A DNA stretch of 33,089 nucleotides, taken from NCBI GenBank assembly GCA_023665805.1, contig JAMPDJ010000024.1:1-33089 (forward strand). Direction: 5' to 3'. The notes beneath the pieces were generated by a model. It had not been told where the DNA came from, did not search any database, and worked only from the letters and a program-made list of their open reading frames with translations. The DNA comes from Bacteroides sp. Its GTDB lineage: Bacteria; Bacteroidota; Bacteroidia; Bacteroidales; Bacteroidaceae. The number at the start of each line of letters is the position of its first letter. Within the stretch, counting starts at the first letter, position 1. Below are positions 27,419 to 33,089 of the stretch, in pieces. Made by a program: the position numbers and the translations under genes.

Positions 27419-28309
27419 TTATGCGTGACGTACGGCAACGTCCTTGGCAATCTTGGACACCATGCCGCTAAGCACCTGACCTGGACCGCACTCGACAAAC
27501 TCGTCGGCACCGGCCTCCACCATGGCCTGAACCTCCTGGGTCCAACGCACGCTGGCAGTGAGCTGTGCTATGAGGTTCTGCTTGATTTCCTCCGGATTGG
27601 TGTGAGCCTTGCCGTCCACGTTCTGATAAACCGCACATGTGGGAGTATGGAATTCCGTGACTGCAATGGCAGCCTCCAGTTCCTCCTTTGCCGGCTGCAT
27701 CAAAGGGCTATGGAAAGCACCGCCTACCGGCAATACCACAGCGCGACGCGCACCGGCTTCCAGCATCTTTTCGCAAGCTGCCTCCACGGCCTCCTTGTCA
27801 CCGCTGATCACCAACTGTCCGGGGCAATTGTAATTAGCTGGCACCACAACTCCCTTGCCGCCATCCGCAGTAATGCCGGCACAAATTTGCTCTATAGTCA
27901 CGTCGTCAAGACGCAACACCGCAGCCATGCTGCCAGGAGCCGCCTCACAGGCCTTCTGCATGGCCAAGGCACGCGCATAGACCAATTTGAGACCGTCCTC
28001 GAAATTCATCGCTCCGGCTGCAACCAAAGCACAGAACTCGCCCAAAGAATGCCCGCCGACCATATCGGGGCAGAAGTCCGCGCCCATGCATTTGGCCATC
28101 ACCACGCTATGGAGAAATACTGCAGGCTGGGTAACCTTGGTCTGCTTCAGAGCCTCGGCATCACCCTCAAACATGATGTCCGTAATACGGAAGCCCAATA
28201 TCTCGTTGGCTTTCTCCATCATTTCCTTTGCTTCAGCATTGCTGTCGTACAGGTCCTTGCCCATACCGGTAAACTGCGCCCCCTGACCGGGAAATACAAT
28301 TGCTTTCAT
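27419..28309 (-). CDS. fabD: Malonyl-CoA:ACP transacylase
   Basis: 296 aa, full length. MKAIVFPGQGAQFTGMG opens the domain, GGHSLGEF carries the nucleophile S88, and AFHSPLM carries the catalytic H200. The enzyme transfers malonyl from CoA to acyl carrier protein, starting elongation in fatty-acid synthesis. It stands apart from other fab genes here, first in a minus-strand run with the GH13 enzyme, manC and fkp. A good promoter lies about 95 nt upstream. A 300-codon antisense frame over this gene is a shadow. Confidence 0.97.
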   Translation of the reverse strand: MKAIVFPGQGAQFTGMGKDLYDSNAEAKEMMEKANEILGFRITDIMFEGDAEALKQTKVTQPAVFLHSVVMAKCMGADFCPDMVGGHSLGEFCALVAAGAMNFEDGLKLVYARALAMQKACEAAPGSMAAVLRLDDVTIEQICAGITADGGKGVVVPANYNCPGQLVISGDKEAVEAACEKMLEAGARRAVVLPVGGAFHSPLMQPAKEELEAAIAVTEFHTPTCAVYQNVDGKAHTNPEEIKQNLIAQLTASVRWTQEVQAMVEAGADEFVECGPGQVLSGMVSKIAKDVAVRHA

Positions 28310-28401
28310 TTCTGTGTAGCTGTTTAAAATTCTTTACCTTCGGTTTGATAACAGGAACAATCTGGCACACACGCCCGTCCCTTGCATATTATAATCTGGC
28401 A

Positions 28402-28432
28402 CAAAGATAACAAAAAAGCGTATCACGGCAAA
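28402..28432 (-). promoter_or_regulatory. fabD promoter
   Basis: On the minus strand TATCTTTG (28402-28409) is the -7 and TTTG (28429-28432) the -33, spaced 19 nt. The predicted start near 28396 leaves a leader of about 87 nt. The 11-bp direct repeat AATCTGGCACA occurs at 28359-28369 and 28393-28403, the second one overlapping the promoter edge. Confidence 0.72.
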
Positions 28433-28472
28433 ATTAACAGAAGTTTATTCCTGCTGTTCTGTTATTTTTCCT

Positions 28473-28480
28473 TAACTTTG
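28473..28480 (+). promoter_or_regulatory. -7 element of the RSH gene promoter
   Basis: TAACTTTG matches TAnnTTTG, 38 nt before the ATG at 28519. No good -33 TTTG at the expected spacing. Confidence 0.6.
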
Positions 28481-28518
28481 CTCTATCTATATCTAATGCA
28501 TACCAGCACATACATATC

Positions 28519-30498
28519 ATGCAGCAACCCACTACTTCAGACTACGAGAGAATCGTAAACGAGATGGCAGAACAGGTATTTGATGCCTTGAGACCAAGAA
28601 CCTGTCAGGAGGACATGGAACGCGTACACCAGGCGTATCTGTTCGCCAAAGAAGCGCACGAGCCACAGCGCCGCAAATCGGGCGAGCCTTATATTCTGCA
28701 TCCCGTATCCGTGGCATTGATAACAGCCAAGGAACTGCAAATGGATGCCAACACCGTCATCACCGCCTTCCTGCATGACGTGGTGGAGGACACCAAATAT
28801 ACTGTAGAGGACATACGGCAACGCTTCGGCAATGACGTTGCCGGACTGGTAAACGTAGTGACCAAGAAGAAGAAAGATGCCTACAAAACCACCAAGCAAG
28901 TGGACAATTACCAGCAGATACTGGCATCCATGCACTATGACATCCGTGCGGTGATAGTGAAAATCAGCGACCGTCTGCACAACATGCGCACCTTGCAGTC
29001 AATGCGTCCCGACAAGCAGATGAAGATAGCCGGAGAAACGGATTGCTTCTATGCTCCGCTGGCCAACAGGCTGGGATTGTTTGCTGTAAAGTCCGATTTG
29101 GAAAACCTGTCGCTCAAGTACCGTTGCGCCTCGGAATATGAAGAACTGGAACGATTGATTCTGCAAGACCGGGAAACCAACAAGGATCGCCTGACACGAT
29201 TCTGCAAGGATGTGCAGGGTACGCTCAAGGACCACGGAATCCAGTGTACTGTACAGACATCCTGGCGACGTCCATATTCCATCTGGCGACGCATGAAACA
29301 GGCCAACGTGGATTTTCAGCATCTGCCTAACCGATATTACATCCTCATAACCTTTTGGGCGGATACGCTGGACACACCGCTCACAGACAAGGAAACCTGC
29401 CTGAAGATATACAATCTGCTCACACGGGATTTCCGTGAACGGCCAGGCAGTTTCACCAACCTCATAGACCAGCCCAAGGAGAATTCATACCAATGCCTGC
29501 GCATGATGCTGCTATCCAGCGAAGGCATATGGGAGGATGTCCAGATTGCGTCCGAGGCCATGGTCAAGGCCAGTCGCGTAGGCTGCATCAATGAAATCGG
29601 CAACAACATAGGCAATTGGGTCAAACGCTTCCGCATAGTCCTGAAGGATATTGCCTCGCAAGGCAACGAGGCTTTCTTCCTGGAACACATCTCATCAAGC
29701 CTCTATTATGACGACATCACCGTTTTTTCTCCTGACGGCCACAGCACCATCCTGCCACGCGACAGCACCGTAATAGACTATGCCTTCAAACACGGGGACG
29801 AAGTGGGAGCACATGCACACTATGCCTATGTCAACGGTGTGTTGTGCAGCGTCAAGACCGTGCTGCACGGCGGTGATTGCGTCCGTCTGGTAACTTCACC
29901 GTCAGCCAAGCCGCGCAAAGACTGGATAAAGCACTGCATGACCTATGTCGCCAAGCGTTATTTGCGATTGTTCCTGATAGAACGGCGCCTCATTCGCGGA
30001 GGAGTATGCCGTTGCCCCCTCTGCAAGCCATTGCCCGGAGGCGACGTCATAGGCATACGCATGGAAGGGATACATCCCCATACGGCCGAATACGAAAACA
30101 TCATGCTGCACCGCCGCTCCTGTCCCGAGGCCATACGCATGGCCAGCAAGTTCGGAGACAATGTCGTTAGCGTGGACTACGCGACAGACGCAACGGCTCC
30201 CCCTGTCGTAGTACACTCTCCCACTTCCATCACCATCAACCGTATAGGTTTTTCCTATCCTGTGACATTGTCCATCAAGGCGGTAGACCGGCCACGCCTG
30301 CTAATGGACCTGACATCGGAGATTGCCGATGGTCTGAAATTAAACATGGATTCGCTCAGCATCAGCACAATGGACAGCATCGTGGACTGCACCGTCACCA
30401 TCATGGTGCACAGCGTGCAGGAAAAGAACTGCGCCATAGCCCGCATCAGGAAGATTGCCGGAGTGGAGGCCGTGGTGCAGACAGGACAAGGCACTTGA
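28519..30498 (+). CDS. RelA/SpoT homologue: (p)ppGpp hydrolase with degenerate synthetase domain
   Basis: 659 aa, shorter than the usual 730-750. The HD hydrolase is intact: H61 in ILHP, H86-D87 and E90-D91 in LHDVVEDT, and D151 in ISDRLHNM. The synthetase part (about 243-360) aligns but has lost key residues: the GRxKH loop before YSI reads TSWRR, the DLxAxR position reads YILITF, YQSLH reads YQCLR, and EVQIRT reads DVQIAS. A TGS domain (about 399-460), a Cys-containing region (CRCPLC, 497-502) and a C-terminal ACT domain (about 585-655) follow. Known for the family: RSH enzymes make or degrade the alarmone ppGpp. Inferred: this copy is mainly a hydrolase and a second RSH gene elsewhere makes ppGpp. 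Confidence 0.9.
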   Translation: MQQPTTSDYERIVNEMAEQVFDALRPRTCQEDMERVHQAYLFAKEAHEPQRRKSGEPYILHPVSVALITAKELQMDANTVITAFLHDVVEDTKYTVEDIRQRFGNDVAGLVNVVTKKKKDAYKTTKQVDNYQQILASMHYDIRAVIVKISDRLHNMRTLQSMRPDKQMKIAGETDCFYAPLANRLGLFAVKSDLENLSLKYRCASEYEELERLILQDRETNKDRLTRFCKDVQGTLKDHGIQCTVQTSWRRPYSIWRRMKQANVDFQHLPNRYYILITFWADTLDTPLTDKETCLKIYNLLTRDFRERPGSFTNLIDQPKENSYQCLRMMLLSSEGIWEDVQIASEAMVKASRVGCINEIGNNIGNWVKRFRIVLKDIASQGNEAFFLEHISSSLYYDDITVFSPDGHSTILPRDSTVIDYAFKHGDEVGAHAHYAYVNGVLCSVKTVLHGGDCVRLVTSPSAKPRKDWIKHCMTYVAKRYLRLFLIERRLIRGGVCRCPLCKPLPGGDVIGIRMEGIHPHTAEYENIMLHRRSCPEAIRMASKFGDNVVSVDYATDATAPPVVVHSPTSITINRIGFSYPVTLSIKAVDRPRLLMDLTSEIADGLKLNMDSLSISTMDSIVDCTVTIMVHSVQEKNCAIARIRKIAGVEAVVQTGQGT

Positions 30499-30615
30499 GA
30501 AACGCGACGAATCTTGCCACAACAACGGGCATATGCCACAGGACAATATCTCCCTGCATTGCACGTTTATCCAAAAAACTCCACGCCAACATGCGATAAT
30601 TCAAAAATAATTCTT

Positions 30616-30623
30616 TACCTTTG
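30616..30623 (+). promoter_or_regulatory. -7 element of the tRNA-Trp promoter
   Basis: TACCTTTG (followed by CATACGG) matches TAnnTTTG, with a predicted start near 30629, about 7 nt ahead of the mature tRNA. Confidence 0.65.
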
Positions 30624-30635
30624 CATACGGAATAC

Positions 30636-30708
30636 ACGGGAATAGCTCAGTTGGTAGAGCACTGGTCTCCAAAACCAGGTGTCGGGAGTTCGAGCCTCTC
30701 TTCCCGTG
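30636..30708 (+). tRNA. tRNA-Trp(CCA)
   Basis: 73 nt. Acceptor ACGGGAA (30636-30642) pairs with TTCCCGT (30701-30707), with discriminator G30708 as expected for bacterial tRNA-Trp. The anticodon stem CTGGT/ACCAG encloses CTCCAAA, anticodon CCA. The T arm holds GTTCGAG. CCA is not encoded. Confidence 0.97.
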
Positions 30709-30743
30709 CAAGAGGGTATGGATTTAAGATAGTCCAACCAATG

Positions 30744-30783
30744 CATCGTGGCCGCGACAATGATTATTGTCGCGGCCACGATG
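30744..30783. repeat. Perfect 18-bp-arm GC-rich palindrome after tRNA-Trp
   Basis: Arms 30744-30761 and 30766-30783 are exact reverse complements around the 4-nt loop GATT. The inner part is CGACAAT/ATTGTCG, the same heptamer as in the 23-bp repeat cores. No T run follows, so it is a poor classical terminator, though it could stop transcription or protect the tRNA precursor end. Confidence 0.88.
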
Positions 30784-30964
30784 TTAAGAAAAGCCAGCCA
30801 GAGGCAAAAGGCCTTCAAGAAACCGCATCGGCCATACTACTATCATCAGGACAACTTCATGGCATTGCGACAGGCAAAAGTCAATGGATAAAAACCAGCC
30901 TATGTGGCCATGCTACCCGGTCTCCGTATTGTCCAGTCCTCACATATACCATACTCTCACCATT

Positions 30965-31056
30965 GAGCATGGTATTCTCGCGCCACAGACAATACTATGG
31001 TCAAGCCACCGACAATACTATAGTCACACCACCGACAATATCATGACTAAAAACAA
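30965..31056 (+). repeat. Tandem array of 23-bp repeats (array B, four units)
   Basis: Units start at 30965, 30988, 31011 and 31034. The core is GACAATACTATGGTC or GACAATACTATAGTC. The first is degenerate (contains GTATTCTCG, as in array A's first unit) and the last runs GACAATATCATGAC into AAACCTTC, again as in array A. An 8-bp hairpin (31057-31064 with 31075-31082) follows directly. The whole stretch 30709-31200 holds no credible gene: only the 30744 palindrome, this array and the hairpin are recognisable. Confidence 0.85.
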
Positions 31057-31200
31057 ACCTTCGCAGGAGTGTAAGCGAAGGTCGGACGCCCTCACTCTCT
31101 TCGTCAAGCAAGTGCCGAGAGCGCTTACCCGCAATATCAAACATACAAGACCTGCTTATCCCCCTCGCCTCATTACGGTTCAAGGCCTTCCCGTTTCATT

Positions 31201-32229
31201 TCACCTTCCCTGCGAAAGCATCCTGGACTTTTCCCTTGCCAGAGTCTGCATATCCACCGCAGGGTCGTCCTCGTCAACGATTTCCACACCGGTCATGGTC
31301 TCGATAATATCCTCCATGGTGATGATGCCTCTCATGCAATTGTACTCATCCAAAATAACGGAAATATGCTCTCGCTCACTTAGCATCTTCTCCCAAATGC
31401 CATAAACGGGCTCCGCCTCACGGAACGTAAGAATGGGCCGTGATATATCTGCCAATTTGCCATCGTCCCTGTCCTCGGAGAGTTCCTTCAAAACCAAATC
31501 CTTAAGAATATACCCTGTAATATACTCCTTGTCCGTGCCGTATACCGGAATACGCGAAAAGTTCCAGTCCTGCTTGTCATAGAACTCCTTGAAAGTCAAG
31601 TCCTGGCTGGCACACTCCACCACAATGGAGGGAGTCATGATTTCCCTGGCCTGAACACTGGACAAGCGTATGCAACTCTTGATGATTTTGCTTTCCGAGT
31701 CCTTGAATACTCCCTCTTCCTTTCCCATATCTACCATTGCAGAAACCTCTTCGCGACTGATGGAAACCTGATGCTTGTTGGCTGTGAACAGGTGCGTGAT
31801 AAGTTCAGAAAGCAATACCAGCGGATATGTCAGGACAATAAGCACGCTTATAATCTTGGTGGAAAGCATTGCCAATGAACGCCAATAAGAAGCACCTATG
31901 GTTTTGGGTATTATTTCAGAAAACACCAATATAAATAATGTAAGGATGGCCGAAGTGATTCCAAAATACTCCTGTCCGAACACCCGTATGGTTTCCGCGC
32001 CCACACCGGCCGAACCTATGGTGTGGGCTATGGTATTGAGCGACAATATGGCACCTACGGGACGATCAACATTATTCTTGTACTTCTTCATGAGGGTGGC
32101 GGTAGCATTTCCCTGTTCCTCCTTCATGGATATGTACGACATCGGAGTAGAAAGCAACACAGCTTCCAGTATCGAACACAGGAAAGAAAGAAGTAATGCT
32201 CCCGAAAAATACAATATGATTAGTCCCAT
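31201..32229 (-). CDS. CNNM/CBS-domain membrane protein (hemolysin family, CorC-like)
   Basis: 342 aa. The N-terminal about 135 residues form a DUF21/CNNM transmembrane domain with hydrophobic segments near 1-25, 60-80, 87-110 and 118-145 and the motif FSEIIPKTIG. A CBS pair follows (about 195-310: REIMTPS...VVECAS, SRIPVYGTDKEYITGYI, HISVILDEYNCMRGIITMEDIIE). The C-terminal CorC_HlyC domain common in longer homologues is absent. Family members are linked to Mg2+ or Co2+ transport; the hemolysin label is historical. AAGG sits 5 nt before ATG 32229. A consensus promoter lies about 340 nt upstream. Confidence 0.92.
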   Translation of the reverse strand: MGLIILYFSGALLLSFLCSILEAVLLSTPMSYISMKEEQGNATATLMKKYKNNVDRPVGAILSLNTIAHTIGSAGVGAETIRVFGQEYFGITSAILTLFILVFSEIIPKTIGASYWRSLAMLSTKIISVLIVLTYPLVLLSELITHLFTANKHQVSISREEVSAMVDMGKEEGVFKDSESKIIKSCIRLSSVQAREIMTPSIVVECASQDLTFKEFYDKQDWNFSRIPVYGTDKEYITGYILKDLVLKELSEDRDDGKLADISRPILTFREAEPVYGIWEKMLSEREHISVILDEYNCMRGIITMEDIIETMTGVEIVDEDDPAVDMQTLAREKSRMLSQGR

Positions 32230-32562
32230 TGCCTTATTTTAATATATATGATATGTTTGCAAGTAACATGTTGCACCTATTTACATAACAGGTGTTGGCG
32301 TAGATACAGGACAGGCCACTGTGCAATTCCCAACAATGACAAGCAGACCTGTCAGGCACATTTCGCCATACCCATGTTATTATTACCGATAATGTCTTAA
32401 GAAAGAATAGATACGAAGATTCCGACACTGCGACAATAACGCGACTGCAGTTTTCCCACCAAACAACATACAAAGCACACTTACTAAAATTAGGTAAAGT
32501 GCCATCATCATTAGGCGAAGGTGCTGTCATATATCGTATAACCGGGCGTTCTATTTGATTTT
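32230..32562 (-). other. Long 5' leader of the CNNM gene, possibly holding a short ORF
   Basis: This is the stretch between the predicted transcript start (near 32562) and the CNNM start codon. It contains a minus-strand ORF 32234-32530 (98 aa, starts MTAPSPNDDG) that ends 4 nt before the CNNM ATG. Its sequence is unusually rich in Cys and Trp and matches no family I know, so I do not call it a gene. A short complementary pair (TGACAGG...CCTGTCC) could form a stem. No riboswitch class is recognised. Confidence 0.4.
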
Positions 32563-32568
32563 CGGATG

Positions 32569-32599
32569 CAAAGTTAGTAAAAAAGTGAGCACAAACAAA
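32569..32599 (-). promoter_or_regulatory. Minus-strand promoter upstream of the CNNM gene
   Basis: On the minus strand TAACTTTG (32569-32576) and TTTG (32596-32599; another TTTG at 32592-32595) are spaced 19 nt, a strong match to the Bacteroidetes consensus. Confidence 0.7.
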
Positions 32600-32746
32600 A
32601 AAACTGTACACAAATATACAGCAATTAGCTCTAAATAACCGATACAAGCCCCATACAATGGGTATCCTCACCTGAACAACATACCTACCAAAGGGAAAGC
32701 AAGGCATCTGCCTGACAGGAGACACATCGAAAATGTTCTACAAATA

Positions 32747-32774
32747 TGCGTGTCTTCCAGCGGTAAGATACGCA
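32747..32774 (+). repeat. Left arm of 28-bp inverted repeat (IRL) of a putative invertible promoter
   Basis: The arm reads TGCGTGTCTTC, CAGCGG, TAAGATACGCA. The two 11-mers are themselves inverted copies of each other (9 of 11 positions match) around an asymmetric 6-bp spacer. That is the architecture of a tyrosine-recombinase core site (11-6-11, as in dif). Its exact reverse complement is at 32925-32952. Confidence 0.9.
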
Positions 32775-32924
32775 CATGTACGTTATTCGCAGTAAATCAG
32801 CGAGTTTCGTGAATATCGTGGGAGAGATTTGTAAAACATTTCGTGAAAAAACGCACAAATGTTTAGCAAGTTTTGTTTTCAATGTTATGATAAATGCGAG
32901 AAAATCAGTACCTTTGCATCAAGA
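32775..32924. other. 150-bp segment between the inverted repeats (putative invertible promoter)
   Basis: An AT-rich stretch with no convincing gene. It contains an outward-facing -7 element on the + strand (32909-32916) and an imperfect internal hairpin around AAACATTT/AAATGTTT (about 32834-32864). No TAnnTTTG is present on the minus strand, so there is only one promoter direction and it currently points right. Confidence 0.7.
32909..32916 (+). promoter_or_regulatory. -7 element inside the putative invertible segment
   Basis: TACCTTTG (followed by CATC) matches TAnnTTTG and the TAnCTTTGCA form seen elsewhere in the window. The predicted start near 32922 means the transcript would run through the right repeat arm. 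No clear -33 TTTG. Confidence 0.62.
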
Positions 32925-32952
32925 TGCGTATCTTACCGCTGGAAGACACGCA
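32925..32952 (-). repeat. Right arm of 28-bp inverted repeat (IRR) of a putative invertible promoter
   Basis: Exact 28-of-28 reverse complement of 32747-32774 (TGCGTATCTTA, CCGCTG, GAAGACACGCA). Because the 6-bp spacer is asymmetric and the arms are opposed, recombination between them would invert the 150 bp between. Confidence 0.9.
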
Positions 32953-32985
32953 CATACTGATAAACACACGGTACCGCAAGGAACA

Positions 32986-33063
32986 ATGCAAGACATTGAC
33001 TATCAGGACATATCTGTCTACGAGACATCTGCATCTTGCTCCTTGAAACGGTCCACGTATTAA
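32986..33063 (+). CDS. Possible 25-aa short ORF downstream of the putative invertible promoter
   Basis: ATG 32986 is preceded by AAGGA at 5 nt, the best Shine-Dalgarno match in this part of the window. It encodes 25 residues beginning MQDIDYQDIS and ending KRSTY. It could be a leader peptide or chance. It matches no family I know. A further open frame starts at ATG 33080 (or 33087) and runs off the window; too little is visible to call it. Confidence 0.22.
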   Translation: MQDIDYQDISVYETSASCSLKRSTY

Positions 33064-33089
33064 CGTTATGGTGTAAATTATGGGCAATG

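Noticed and set aside
27425..28327. 300-codon + strand ORF opposite fabD (also a 294-codon frame at 26531-27415 opposite GH13)
   Set aside because: Both are antisense shadows of clear genes whose minus-strand frames carry full catalytic motifs. Their translations show no domain.
30621..31046. 141-aa ORF over tRNA-Trp and array B
   Set aside because: It overlaps the whole tRNA-Trp gene and the 23-bp repeats. A 23-bp period cannot hold a reading frame repeat.
32234..32725. 163-aa minus-strand ORF upstream of the CNNM gene
   Set aside because: It starts upstream of a strong minus-strand promoter, and its Cys/Trp-rich content looks non-coding. Only its last 98 codons lie in the likely transcript, and they are kept as a doubtful leader ORF.
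32776..33063. 95-aa + strand ORF running through the putative invertible segment
   Set aside because: It begins inside the segment, crosses the right repeat arm, has no ribosome site and matches no family. The promoter inside it would cut it in two.

Overview
The window reads as chromosomal DNA from a member of the Bacteroidales (Bacteroides/Prevotella-like; I cannot place it to genus). The grounds are: repeated matches to the Bacteroidetes -7 promoter element TAnnTTTG (often TAnCTTTGCA) ahead of genes; lineage-typical families (a DUF3127 OB-fold protein, a DUF4835 secreted protein, the fused fucokinase/GDP-fucose pyrophosphorylase Fkp); weak Shine-Dalgarno sequences; and tRNA genes without encoded CCA. 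Almost all coding sequence is housekeeping. The unusual material is in the intergenic DNA.

Layout. 1-100: 3' end of a tRNA-Arg(ACG) gene and its terminator. 238-642 (-): DUF3127 protein, divergent from a + strand run dnaN - DEDDh exonuclease - coaBC - DUF4835 - recN - tilS (780-7758), covering replication and repair, CoA synthesis and tRNA modification. 7824-9676 (-): EamA transporter, rhodanese lipoprotein and thioesterase, read as one operon. 9811-12316 (+): a Dabb-domain protein and a Pif1-like helicase with an HRDC tail. 12570-16714 (-): rarA, fhs and purT; the last two both consume formate, feeding one-carbon and purine synthesis. 17263-21237 (+): a GT2 glycosyltransferase, glnS and a TPR protein. 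21278-21586: a MITE-like inverted-repeat element. 21621-28309 (-): fabD, a GH13 enzyme, manC and fkp; the last two make GDP-mannose and GDP-fucose for surface glycans. 28519-30498 (+): an RSH-family (p)ppGpp enzyme with an intact hydrolase and an eroded synthetase site. 30636-30708: tRNA-Trp. 31201-32229 (-): a CNNM/CBS (hemolysin-family) membrane protein. 32230-33089: mostly non-coding.

The most interesting signal is at 32747-32952. Two perfect 28-bp inverted repeats flank about 150 bp that contains a Bacteroidetes -7 promoter element pointing out to the right. Each arm divides into 11-bp half-site, 6-bp spacer and 11-bp half-site, the layout of a tyrosine-recombinase crossover site. I read it as an invertible (phase-variable) promoter, currently facing a gene just beyond the window end. 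Other intergenic structure includes two related arrays of 23-bp tandem repeats (16826-16940 and 30965-31056) that share downstream flanking sequence, a perfect 18-bp-arm palindrome next to tRNA-Trp, and a 15-bp dyad holding both -33 boxes of the divergent DUF3127/dnaN promoters. All homology calls come from reading motifs; no database search was possible.
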